Assembly: GCA_033239125.1 (NCBI GenBank)
Contig: BSWB01000003.1
Coordinates: forward strand, 132,794,320 to 132,858,319
Length of the DNA stretch: 64,000 nucleotides
From: Fagopyrum homotropicum
Taxonomy: Eukaryota > Streptophyta > Magnoliopsida > Caryophyllales > Polygonaceae
Direction: 5' to 3'
Within the stretch, counting starts at the first letter, position 1, and each line of letters begins with the position of its first letter. The notes under the pieces are model-generated. The model searched no databases, was not told the DNA's origin, and saw nothing but the letters and a program-made list of their open reading frames with translations. Position numbers and translations under genes: made by a program. This document shows, piece after piece, positions 32,564 through 43,666 of this stretch.

Positions 32564-35500
32564 TGTAACGTCCGGAATTTTAATTTCCGGATATTCCGAG
32601 ACAAACTGGAATTTGACAGGTTCGGACTTTTCCGTCATTGCTTGTCAATTTATGTGACACCGAGTTCTTCAAAAGTTTTATTATTTTATGCGATGTCTCT
32701 ACTTACATAAAATAAGCGAAAACCGATCTACCTTTTATTATCCGTCAAAGGAGTTGTATCCGTTAAAATAGGCCATCCGGGCCCGTAAAGACTCGTCATT
32801 TGGGCCATTGCAATGAGCCAACTGGGCCCATCAGGGAAGCTCCACTTCGTTACCCTAACTACTCACGTACGCCGCTTCTACCCCTTCACGCTAGCGGCCG
32901 CTCCCCTCTCTCTTCCCCTCCATCGAATCCATAGCCTTCACGCAGCAGCACCGTCGACGCCGGCGAGCAGCAACCGTCTTCGACCGGACAGTAGCGCCCC
33001 TCCTCTCCTCTCTCGCACGTCCCTGCCCTTCTTCTTGTGGAACCGGCGCTGCTCCTTCATCACTGGACTACGGCGGGTATGCCAGGAGTCCCATCGGCCG
33101 CTTCCCTCTTCTACCTTCAGCGGACTCCACATCAAGCCGCCGCCGCCGTCGACCGCCTCCCCTTCCTGCGCGCAACGTCAACCACCAGGGGCACAACTGA
33201 CGCTAGTGTACGCAGCAAACGTGTCCGCCTCGCAGCACCTCCAGCCTCGCGTCCTCCAGCCGCTGTCGACACCGGCAGTGCAGACGACCCTCCTCTCCAG
33301 TCGAGCAAGCCGGATCCTCGCTCCAGAAACACAGCAACTACGAAGACCGTCCAGATTTGCAGAAGATACTAGATCCGAGCCGCTGGTACCAGGCTGCAGA
33401 GGCGGAAGTCCAGATCCGCAAGAAGCAGCAGTTACAGAAGGGTGTTCTTCCCATTCGTCCTCGTGCACGAGTGCCTGTCGGGTCTCGATTGTCGGGTAAC
33501 GACCTTACTCCCCTTCATGTGCATTACCCTCTCTATATATAGGTGCTTATGTGAGCCATTTGTATCTCGGAACCTACATAACAGCCCTCGAAGATGGCTC
33601 GTGGGGCTGCTGCGTTTTCTGGGTTGTAAAGTGATGAGCAGTTAACTTCGGGTCCATTTTTGGGTAAGCTAAACTCCTTATTTTTGGCTGATTTCCGGAT
33701 ATGTCTAAGTTGGTATTGTATAGTATAACATATTAAATTTTGAGAGGAATCCGAGCTACGGTTGGAGAGTTATACAGTTTTCTTTTAGTGTGCTGAGTTT
33801 GAGGAAATATGCTTGAGATGCAGTTTTGTGGAATAAATTTGGAGGAGTTATTGACTTCTGTTAGACTTGAATTTCTGACACGTTATAGTTGATATAGTAT
33901 AGTAGATCATACTAAAATTTGGGAAGAATCGGAGTTACGGTTTGAGAGTTATTGTGTTTCAAAGTTGACGTTTTTATATACGTGCTGAGTGTTGGGGAAA
34001 ACAGCAAGTGACGCTGTTTTGTGAGATGATTTTGAATCAGCTCTTGATATCCGTTGGACTTGAATTTTGGATATGATATAGTTTACATATTGTTGTAGAA
34101 CATATTAAAATTTGAGAGGCATCCAGCGAGTGGTTTGGGATTTACGATTTTTCCAAGATTGAGTCGTAAGCAGTTTTTCTGTTGTGCTGAAATTCGGTTT
34201 TGGGAGATAGTTTTAAATAGGATTTTGATCTCCTTTGCAGCTAAATTTTGGATATGTTATAGATAAGATTTTATAGTAGAACATATCAAAATTTGGGATA
34301 AATCTAGTGAGTGGTTTAGGAGTTATGATTTTTCAAAGTCTACTCAGATTTGGGCTAAGTATAGAATTTGTAAAGGGAGTAGTCAACTTTAGGAATTTTT
34401 ATAAAACTGTTGAATGAACAGTTTGGAGAAATTCTTTCTCCTAAAGTTAGATAGGACATCATAGATAATTTAGGGATTTAAGTCGGAATTTTTATAAGCG
34501 GTTACGAATTTTATATTTGGAATCGAAGTTAGACCTTGACGATTTCCCGGAAAATAGAAACATAGGAAAATGTTAGCTTGGAACCAAACGAAGCTTTGGG
34601 AGTTAGAATATGTTTTTTTTGAATCTCAAATAGGAGTTTAGACATGAATTTTAGAATTTTCGGGAATTTCGGGACCAAGGGTAAAATGGTCATTTTACCC
34701 TAAATCAATACTGCAACTAGTTATGTCTTAATACATTATTCTATTTTAGAAGTCTTAGACTTCTAACTACGTAGGAGTGTGCTAATGCACTTATCTCCTT
34801 TGACAGGCAACTGAGTTGCTACAGTTTACAGAGCGAGTTGGTTTACAAAGAGTCGAGCTTTATATCAAGTAAGTCCTTTGGGCTTACTTAGCTGACTGCT
34901 AAATATGAGTATAAATGATGATGGTGGTGTGTGATTGAAATGTTAGAGAGATAGGTTGTGATATATAATTACCGACCTATATTTTGGCCTAAGAGTAACG
35001 GGCGGTGGCATTCTGCTCAGTAGCTCGCGGGGCGCTGGGGGTTTCTTTCGGGACTAGTCCATACGTGGTTTGTAGTGATGCTATCAATGGAAGTCAGCTA
35101 GACCTACACCAGTTGGATAAGGAACGGAGGCGAGAACTAATAATAATTCTCGTGCCACAACTTAAATTGAATAATGTGAATCACTTAAATAATAGATAAT
35201 AAACGGTTGAGTGCCAGCATGATGTTTGTTTATTTTGTTTCTGCTTGTGTTTGTGTTGTTATCTTTTTGCTTATATTTGGATAGTTAGCTAACGGTTTAT
35301 CCGTGTTGTAGATTTGTAGAGATAGACAGTTACAGAGAGATCCGGAACGGATGGTCAGCCGGGTCCACGTACTCATTAGATGGGGACGGGGGAGTCTTCC
35401 ATACGTCATGCATGTTATGTATCTTTATATATGTTTGTAAGGATGTCACATGTGTACGTTTATACCATTAAAAATATTATGTTTTTTTTTTGAAACTGTT

Positions 35501-35619
35501 TTAAATACATTTGTGCCTTGTTGTAAGATCCAAGTAATGTTGTTGTTAAACCAAGGTCGGGACACATTGTGAGGTCCTAACCAGTAGCTCCCCGAGTTCC
35601 GAGAATTTGGGGTGTTACA
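32564..35619 (+). repeat. 5' LTR, 3056 bp
   Basis: Starts TGTAACGTCCGGAATTTTAA and ends AGAATTTGGGGTGTTACA. In order it holds: a GC-rich U3 block (about 32860-33500) containing a 228-codon open frame; a TATA box (TCTATATATAGG, 33531-33542); a donor-like GGGTAAGC (33662-33669); four degenerate tandem units of about 180-200 bp (33700-34340); an acceptor-like CTCCTTTGACAG (ends 34806); the palindrome GTAAGTCCTTTGGGCTTAC (34869-34887); and TTAGCTAACGGTTTATCC (35285-35302), which leads to an acceptor-like GTTGTAG (ends 35311). Confidence 0.93.
33531..33542 (+). promoter_or_regulatory. Candidate TATA box of the 5' LTR
   Basis: TCTATATATAGG follows the GC-rich block and precedes the donor-like sites, where a Tekay LTR promoter would be expected. 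The same box is in the 3' LTR at about 40810-40821. That transcription starts 25-35 bases downstream is inference. Confidence 0.55.
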
Positions 35620-35622
35620 ACA

Positions 35623-35634
35623 TGGTATCAGAGC
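35623..35634 (+). other. Primer-binding site (initiator tRNA-Met)
   Basis: TGGTATCAGAGC stands three bases after the 5' LTR end (GTTACA|ACA). It is the standard initiator tRNA-Met site used by Tekay/Del and many other plant elements. Confidence 0.93.
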
Positions 35635-38600
35635 TCTGGGTTGGCAACAATGGCACTTGAAATCTTCTAAAAGACCGAATGTATAAAATAACTAGAACCC
35701 GAAAGGGGTCTAAGATTTTCAAAACGGATTTCTGTTTTTACACACGTGCATAGTCGGGTTGTTGGGTTAGTAGTACGTCGGACCACCATCGTTCTCCGTG
35801 GATCTCTGCAACTTGGAACGATAGGTGAGTTAGTATATAGACTTATATCGATAGGTTTTAGTGTAAATTATATATCTGTGTGTGTGTAGTTTGCTAGTAC
35901 CCTAAAGGATATCTTGTATTCTTTAGTTGTGATATCATGAAGCGATTAGCGCCTCATGATAAATCGGTAACGAGTTTGAAGAGTTTTCCACACGAGATAA
36001 GGGATTCAGACCAAGATTTAGTATGATACTCCGATGGACGTCCTGATGACTTATAAATCATCCGAAGGACGGGTGGGCAAAGCAGTAAAGGTGTTTAGAA
36101 AATTTTACCGCCAGTACAACCGGATGAGAAAGAAGTTCCCGAGTCAGCTTAGATAGAAGAAATTGAGAATCATGCAAGGGCTTTGTCGTATGAAGTCGAG
36201 AGATGAATTAGAAGAACCACGCAAGAGACGACGAGAGCGTAGAATGGAGATAAAAATGGAGAAACAAGAATCATATAGAACGGAGTACAACCAAGAATTT
36301 CGGTGTAAAGGACGTGACTATCAAGACGGACGCCGCCATAAGCAAGCATGGACATGAGAGTACAAAGGAGATAGAGTGTCGACCCAGTTGTGAGAAGTTA
36401 AAAGGTACAAAGATAAAGAGTGAGTTTGATGACGAGAAATAAATCCTGTAACCATGGAAGCATGTGGAGTCCTTCAAGGATATGAGAGTTTTGAATGAAA
36501 GTCCGACATAAGTATCAAAGAAACTAGAAGTCTAAAATTGAGACAACGAATTTTTATAAAGGCGACATGATCAAGACAAAACTAAAAAAGGAGAAGAATG
36601 TGGAAAAGTGGTTTGGTGGACTCAAGGGTCCGCAATAATTTCTCATTTACAAAGAGATTTAAGTTACCAACACTAACGGTTCATACTAGAGAACCGCAAA
36701 CAGATGATGACTAAGGTAAGGAGAATCGCGAAGACACGCTTACAAGCTAATGTGGAAAACTTGATGAACTCATTGGCGACAGATGAATGCTAGGACTAGA
36801 CTCAGAAGAGTATAGTGACCTCATAAGAGAACAAGAGAAGTGCAGACTGTAGAAGAAACTAAAAGAGTATTAACAAAGAAACTAGAGGAGATAGATTTTG
36901 ACCAAGTCTATCAAACTTCAAAAGAGATAGAAGAAAAGTAAGTCTATAATCTTGTGGAAGATCAACTACAGACTAACTAGTAACAACTGAAACTTTACAT
37001 GTGTGGTGACTGTGGATGACTGGTTGGTAGATAAGTACAAAGGATTTATAAAAGTATTTGATTGAGATATGGGGGGATCTCTACAAGAGATCGACGACGA
37101 TAATGGTGAAGTTAAATTGATACAGGTACTAATACCCTTAATAGTAACATGGGACGAGTTCAAGTTAGTAACTCTAATTAAAGTTAAGAAGAAGATTCTG
37201 ATGGTCGGATTTAACTCCTTAATCATTAAGGGTAATGAGAATTGTTGTCAGCAACTGTCTACCTACTAGTTAAGAAAAATTTGACAGATCACAATTAACA
37301 TGGAATGGGGACTTACAATTTAGTACAAGAGCGAAAGGTAGACTTCACAAGCATGGAGATTTTTGTCTTCTTCGAAGATATAAGAATTTTGAAAGAAATC
37401 ACAACGCCGGTATCCAAAAGGATAGGAGCCTGTCGCATAGTCAACAAGGTTTCTTTGAAGGAGGTATTACAAACAACGCCGATTAAGGAACATGTGTATA
37501 TGAGAATAGTGTGGTGGACTCAATGGTCCACGGTAACCTCTCAATTATAACAGGTCTTAATTCATAAACAACCGCGGTCCATACAAGAAAATGGTAAATG
37601 AAGGATAATTAAGGTCATAGGAACAGTAAGAACAGGGTTACGAGCTATCATGGAATACTTGAAGGAACTATTTACGCTAGATGAGTGACACGGTTGAACC
37701 CGAGCTAAAGAAGTGTAAAAAGAGTAACCGAGTAAGTCGTGCTCACAAGAAATTTAATGCCAATAGAGGTATGACAAGAGTAAGTCCGGGATGTTGGGAT
37801 CTCACGTAGTCAATGACGATCTCCTTATACCAACTCATGGAACAGAGAGAATCTTGTTAAAAGTTGCTTACAGGAAGGCGAGTAAGGAAGATATTGGGTA
37901 CTCCACCCGGATAGAACTAATAGTGTAATTAGGAGAAAGAGTTTGGGTCAATCACTTTGGACTCACAAAAAAAATTGTCCTTATGATTAATGAGTGACAA
38001 CAGAATTATCAGAGTAGCGCAGAGGAAGTGTGGTGGGTCCTAAACCACAGATCAAGAAGCTTAATGGTACAGAAAAATGACGTGTCGAGTTTAAGATGAT
38101 GGTAGTTGGTGAAATGCGTTTTGATGAGCACAAACATGAGAGGAGCTATGCAGAGTGATTAAAAATTTTGTGGAAGAATTGTACCACCATCAAGTAGTCT
38201 GGAAGGCACCTGCATGTAGAGGTTATGGAAAGATATTGATACCCTATTATAGATCCCAATGAAACATGACAACTTCGTCACATGTCGGCAGACAAGTAAA
38301 TTTGGAACTTAATACCTAGCAGGGTACTTTAGAATGAGTTTATTGATGGAAGGAAAAAGGAAGTAACGATGTAATAAAGGTATTGTGTAGGACCTGCACT
38401 AACAAGCTCAAGGGAGTAACTATCAAGTTGAATCGAAAGACAAATAAGAAAAGGAAGCTACGGGAGTGTACTTACAGACCAGTACTCGTACAAATAGAAA
38501 ACATAATCTCAAGAGTAGAGTATAAGAAGAATTTTGTATCAGAATAGATCCGAGTGCGTTGCATGTCCGAGAAATATTATCGGTCTGATAGACGTGAGGG

Positions 38601-39808
38601 ATATAAGAGTGGAATGTTGATGGTGTGTTAGCAGTTATCGAGTAATTATGATCAAACGAGGGGGAGGTAAGATTACCTTGTGCCTAGGGTTGTCATCGCG
38701 AATACATTTTATATCACCTAAAATCTTGATACTGCGTAAGAAGCTTGAGTCGAACTAGAGATGTGTAAAATGATATGATGACGCCGATAGAATACAAAGA
38801 TTGACCACCGGGTGTTGGTTGTTAAGTTATATCAAGTTAAGACTAAAAACGAGCAGATGACGGTTCATTAATGGAGGAACCATATGACGGAGTCATATTA
38901 TGAAGTAAGACTAAGTGAGTTATGATACAACTAGCCTTAAACACTTAGTAAAGTACCGATAAGTGTATAAGGGGAGATATCCTAGATCGGATACTCGGAA
39001 CCCTTCAGAAGATCAGAAAGAAAAGAATTGGAATAAATTACCTCAGGAAGGTCATCAAAAGATCTAGAGGTGAGTTATGTAAGACAACCTTGTGAGACCT
39101 TGCAAGCTGAGTTGAAAGTGATTAATGGACTAGTATTCCTCACCCTATTGAGGGGAGAAACCACATTGTCCACGGATTTAGTTAGAGGGAATACCTACTA
39201 GACACGAGTTAGGTCCTCAGAATAGAGGATCGGACAGTTGGGACGATGATACCGGTGAGATATCCGATAACCACCCTAGAACGAAGTAACAAGCGCTTGT
39301 GATGTAAGTACATGAAAAGATTTCGGAGTCAGTGGTGTTATGAAAAGCCGACGAAACTACTTGAAATATTGCGGATAGTATGAGACGTAACCTTTCAGAA
39401 ACCTAGGTAAAAATAGTTATAACCCCGAGAGCGACGAGTTAAGGCTTAAACATGTATCGGTGTAATATTGTTTGACTGCTTGTTTATTTCATGCTTGAGT
39501 ACTTTGTCGGGATGTATGTTTTTTTTTGGTGACCTTTGACTGCGAGGTACTTAGATGTTGAAACGACGAAACTTTTGGGGTAGTAATTAGGTACACTAGG
39601 TTTGTAACTTTGTTGTTCCTTGGAGGTCGACCTTACGATTAACGTATATTAAGTTTCGGGGCAAAACTTATTTTAAGGGGGGATTAAGGTAATACCCGGA
39701 AAATTTTCTTCCGGCTATTTCAGAAACAAATCATAACTCGACCGTTTGACTTTTCCGGCGCTTTAATTCCTTAGTATGAATTCCGACTTCATGTTGACTT
39801 CTTTTAAG
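35635..39808 (+). other. Non-coding interior of the 10.3 kb element
   Basis: About 4.2 kb in which no frame longer than about 86 codons is open. The base composition is purine-rich on the plus strand, with many AGA/GAA words. Weak traces of a former gag-pol are possible: a TWDEFK-like text near 37145-37165, a CxxCRQ-like text near 38265-38295 and ARALSYEVER-like text near 36175. None is strong enough to annotate as a domain. The order gag-like then integrase-like is consistent with a scrambled, heavily mutated former coding region. Confidence 0.6.
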
Positions 39809-39842
39809 TTTCGGGACGAAACTTATTTTTAGGGGGAAATGA
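39809..39842 (+). other. Polypurine tract with upstream hairpin
   Basis: AAGTTTCGGGACGAAACTT forms an 8 bp stem with a 3 base loop, followed by ATTTTTAGGGGGAAATGA and the 3' LTR start. The same hairpin and AGGGGG tract stand before the LTR of the right-edge Tekay element (61127-61165, minus strand). AGGGGGAAATGA would prime plus-strand synthesis. Confidence 0.8.
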
Positions 39843-42800
39843 TGTAACGTCCGGAATTTTAATTTCCGGATATTCCGAGACAAACTAGAATTTGACAGGT
39901 TCGGACTTTTCCGTCATTGCTTGTCAATTTATGTGACACCGAGTTCTTCAAAAGTTTTATTATTTTATGCGATGTCTCTACTTACATAAAATAAGCGAAA
40001 ACCGATCTACCTTTTATTATCCGTCAAAGGAGTTGTATCCGTTAAAATAGGCCATCCGGGCCCGTAAAGACTCGTCATTTGGGCCATTGCAATGAGCCAG
40101 CTGGGCCCATCAGGGAAGCTCCACTTCGTTACCCTAACTACTCACGTACGCCGCTTCTACCCCTTCACGCTAGCGGCCGCTCCCCTCTCTCTTCCCCTCC
40201 ATCGAATCCATAGCCTTCACGCAGCAGCACCGTCGACGCCGGCGAGCAGCAACCGTCTTCGACCGGACAGTAGCGCCCCTCCTCTCCTCTCTCGCACGTC
40301 CCTGCCCTTCTTCTTGTGGAACCGGCGCTGCTCCTTCATCACTGGACTACGGCGGGTATGCCAGGAGTCCCATCGGCCGCTTCCCTCTTCTACCTTCAGC
40401 GGACTCCACATCAAGCCGCCGCCGCCGTCGACCGCCTCCCCTTCCTGCGCGCAACGTCAACCACCAGGGGCACAACTGACGCTAGTGTACGCAGCAAACG
40501 TGTCCGCCTCGCAGCACCTCCAGCCTCGCGTCCTCCAGCCGCTGTCGACACCGGTAGTGCAGACGACCCTCCTCTCCAGTCGAGCAAGCCGGATCCTCGC
40601 TCCAGAAACACAGCAACTACGAAGACCGTCCAGATTTGCAGAAGATACTAGATCCGAGCCGCTGGTACCAGGCTGCAGAGGCGGAAGTCCATATCCGCAA
40701 GAAGCAGCAGTTACAGAAGGGTGTTCTTCCCATTCGTCCTCGTGCACGAGTGCCTGTCGGGTCTCGATTGTCGGGTAACGACCTTACTCCCCTTCATGTG
40801 CATTACCCTCTCTATATATAGGTGCTTATGTGAGCCATTTGTATCTCGGAACCTACATAACAGCCCTCGAAGATGGCTCGTGGGGCTGCTGCGTTTTCTG
40901 GGTTGTAAAGTGATGAGCAGTTAACTTCGGGTCCATTTTTGGGTAAGCTAAACTCCTTATTTTTGGCTGATTTCCGGATATGTCTAAGTTGGTATTGTAT
41001 AGTATAACATATTAAATTTTGAGAGGAATCCGAGCTACGGTTGGAGAGTTATACAGTTTTCTTTTAGTGTGCTGAGTTTGAGGAAATATGCTTGAGATGC
41101 AGTTTTGTGGAATAAATTTGGAGGAGTTATTGACTTCTGTTAGACTTGAATTTCTGACACGTTATAGTTGATATAGTATAGTAGATCATACTAAAATTTG
41201 GGAAGAATCGGAGTTACGGTTTGAGAGTTATTGTGTTTCAAAGTTGACGTTTTTATATACGTGCTGAGTGTTGGGAAAAACAGCAAGTGACGCTGTTTTG
41301 TGAGATGATTTTGAATAAGCTCTTGATATCCGTTGGACTTGAATTTTGGATATGATATAGTTTACATATTGTTGTAGAACATATTAAAATTTGAGAGGCA
41401 TCCAGCGAGTGGTTTGGGATTTACGATTTTTCCAAGATTGAGTCGTAAGCAGTTTTTCTGTTGTGCTGAAATTCGGTTTTGGGAGATAGTTTTAAATAGG
41501 ATTTTGATCTTCTTTGCAGCTAAATTTTGGATATGTTATAGATAAGATTTTATAGTAGAACATATCAAAATTTGGGATAAATCCAGTGAGTGGTTTAGGA
41601 GTTATGATTTTTCAAAGTCTACTCAGATTTGGGCTAAGTATAGAATTTGTAAAGGGAGTAGTCAACTTTAGGAATTTTTATAAAACTTTTGAATGAACAG
41701 TTTGGAGAAATTCTTTCTCCTAAAGTTAGATAGGACATCATAGATAATTTAGGGATTTAAGTCGGAATTTTTATAAGCGGTTACGAATTTTATATTTGGA
41801 ATCGAAGTTAGACCTTGACGATTTCCCGGAAAATAGAAACATAGGAAAATGTTAGCTTGGAACCAAACGAAGCTTTGGGAGTTAGAATATGTTTTTTTTG
41901 AATCTCAAATAGGAGTTTAGACATGAATTTTAGAATTTTCGGGAATTTCGGGACCAAGGGTAAAATGGTCATTTTACCCTAAATCAATACTGCAACTAGT
42001 TATGTCTTAATACATTATTCTATTTTAGAAGTCTTAGACTTCTAACTACGTAGGAGTGTGCTAATGCACTTATCTCCTTTGACAGGCAACTGAGTTGCTA
42101 CAGTTTACAGAGCGAGTTGGTTTACAAAGAGTCGAGCTTTATATCAAGTAAGTCCTTTGGGCTTACTTAGCTGACTGCTAAATATGAGTATAAATGATGA
42201 TGGTGTTGTGTGATTGAAATGTTAGAGAGATAGGTTGTGATATATAATTACCGACCTATATTTTGGCCTAAGAGTAACGGGCGGTGGCATTCTGCTCAGT
42301 AGCTCGCGGGGCGCTGGGGGTTTCTTTCGGGACTAGTCCATACGTGGTTTGTAGTGATGCTACCAATGGAAGTCAGCTAGACCTACACCAGTTGGATAAG
42401 GAACGGAGGCGAGAACTAATAATAATTCTCGTGCCACAACTTAAATTGAATAATGAGAATCACTTAAATAATAGATAATAAACGGTTGAGTGCCAGCATG
42501 ATGTTTGTTTATTTTGTTTCTGCTTGTGTTTGTGCTGTTATCTTTTTGCTTATATTTGGATAGTTAGCTAACGGTTTATCCGTGTTGTAGATCTGTAGAG
42601 ATAGACAGTTGCAGAGAGATCCGGAACGGATGGTCAGCCGGGTCCACGTACTCATTAGATGGGGACGGGGGAGTCTTCCATACGTCATGCATGTTATGTA
42701 TCTTTATATATGTTTGTAAGGATGTCACATGTGTACGTTTATACCATTAAAAATATTATGTTTTTTTTTTGAAACTGTTTTAAATACATTTGTGCCTTGT

Positions 42801-42898
42801 TGTAAGATCCAAGTAATGTTGTTGTTAAACCAAGGTCGGGACCCATTGTGAGGTCCTAACCAGTAGCTCCCCGAGTTCCGAGAATTTGGGGTGTTACA
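39843..42898 (+). repeat. 3' LTR, 3056 bp
   Basis: Same length as the 5' LTR. It carries the same GC-rich block, open frame (40092-40778), TATA box, tandem units and palindrome (42148-42166). Differences seen by eye include A to G at the GAGCCA(A/G)CTGGG site, C to T at ACCGG(C/T)AGTG and G to T at GTCCA(G/T)ATCC. Confidence 0.93.
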
Positions 42899-43087
42899 TA
42901 TTACTTTCACTCCTTTATAAATTTTGCACTATGAACTATTCTTTCATAAGTTTTGAACTATTACTTTCATTCCTTTATAAATTTTGCACTATGAACTATT
43001 CTATTATGATTCATGAACTATCCTTTTATAGGTTATGAACTATTTCATAATAAGTTTTGAACTATTACTTTCACTCGTTTTTTTTTT
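42899..43087. repeat. GAACTATT-type tandem array, right part
   Basis: Begins with the right TSD copy (TATTA, 42899-42903) and continues the array that was cut at 32563. It ends at a poly(T) tract joined to the right TIR. Confidence 0.85.
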
Positions 43088-43152
43088 GGGACACGTGTCG
43101 GGCGTACGTTCAGCCGCACGCCCGTACCGGAATAATGTGCCTTACCTGAACA

Positions 43153-43661
43153 GTAATCGCCGTTTGGGTAAGGCATTCATGTGTTGCAAATAATTCTTAT
43201 GACGGTCGGTTAATGGTCCAACCTTGGGGATAAATATACCAAATCTTGAAGATTGAAAAGCACGTCTTGGTGAGAAGAATAAACTAACTGTGAAATATAA
43301 TTTGGTGTGATCAACAAACCCTCGTTGGTCACGTGATTGAAAAATGATATGATCTCGACCACTTGAATCAGTGACATCGCTTGACGCGATCACATGTAAA
43401 ATATCATCATTTGGATAAGTCAATCATGTGTTGAAAAAATAGTTTCAACCTACTATTTATTTAGCTCCAAAAGGTCCTCCATCTATCCATTCATGGATAA
43501 GTCAATCATGTGTTAAAAAAATGGTTTCAACCTACTATTTATTTAGCTCCAAAAGGTCCTCCATCTATCCTTGAATGGCAGCATTTCAATAAAAGAACAA
43601 GTAGACAATGAAAAGTGAAAACCAACCGGTTCAACTCTAATATCATACAAACCTACACTAC
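43153..43661. other. Non-coding stretch with an 82 bp tandem duplication
   Basis: Two near-identical head-to-tail copies of an 82 bp unit (43413-43494 and 43495-about 43570), each starting GGATAAGTCAATCATGTGTT and ending CCTCCATCTATCC. A partial related word, GGTAAGGCATTCATGTGTTG, stands at 43159-43178. No gene signal is seen. Confidence 0.75.
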
Positions 43662-43666
43662 ATAAT
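43662..43666. repeat. 5 bp target-site duplication ATAAT (left)
   Basis: ATAAT stands before the LTR start TGGAACACCC and again at 50272-50276 after the LTR end. Confidence 0.82.

Larger units (their letters stand above)
32564..42898 (+). mobile_element. Complete but non-coding Tekay-family LTR retrotransposon (LARD-like)
   Basis: A full structural unit of 10,335 bp: 5' LTR 32564-35619, tRNA-Met primer-binding site, a 4.2 kb interior, polypurine tract, 3' LTR 39843-42898 and TSD TATTA. Both LTRs are exactly 3056 bp. By eye I count about 16 substitutions between them (roughly 0.5 percent) and no net length change, so the insertion is recent. The interior has no intact gag or pol. Only faint pieces remain, for example a CxxCRQ-like integrase zinc-finger relic near 38265-38295. 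The element must have been copied with proteins supplied by an active relative. Confidence 0.93.
32162..43152. mobile_element. TIR element of unknown superfamily, hosting a 10.3 kb retrotransposon
   Basis: The left end reads TGTTCAGGTACGGTTCAATT...CGGGCGACACGTGTCCC. The reverse complement of the right end reads TGTTCAGGTAAGGCACATTA...CGCCCGACACGTGTCCC. The inverted repeats are thus about 60-65 bp with gaps, joined to AT-rich tracts. Between them, before the retrotransposon landed, stood about 660 bp made mostly of a tandem array built on GAACTATT (32320-32563 and 42904-43078). No coding region remains. I could not define a target duplication, so Mutator-like is only a guess from the long TIRs. 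Confidence 0.6.

Noticed and set aside
32813..33499. 228-codon open frame as a host gene (also 40092-40778)
   Set aside because: It lies in the U3 region of both LTRs, upstream of the TATA box. It is low-complexity and Ser/Pro/Arg-rich, shows no domain, and is open in several frames on both strands because the block is GC-rich. It is treated as LTR sequence.
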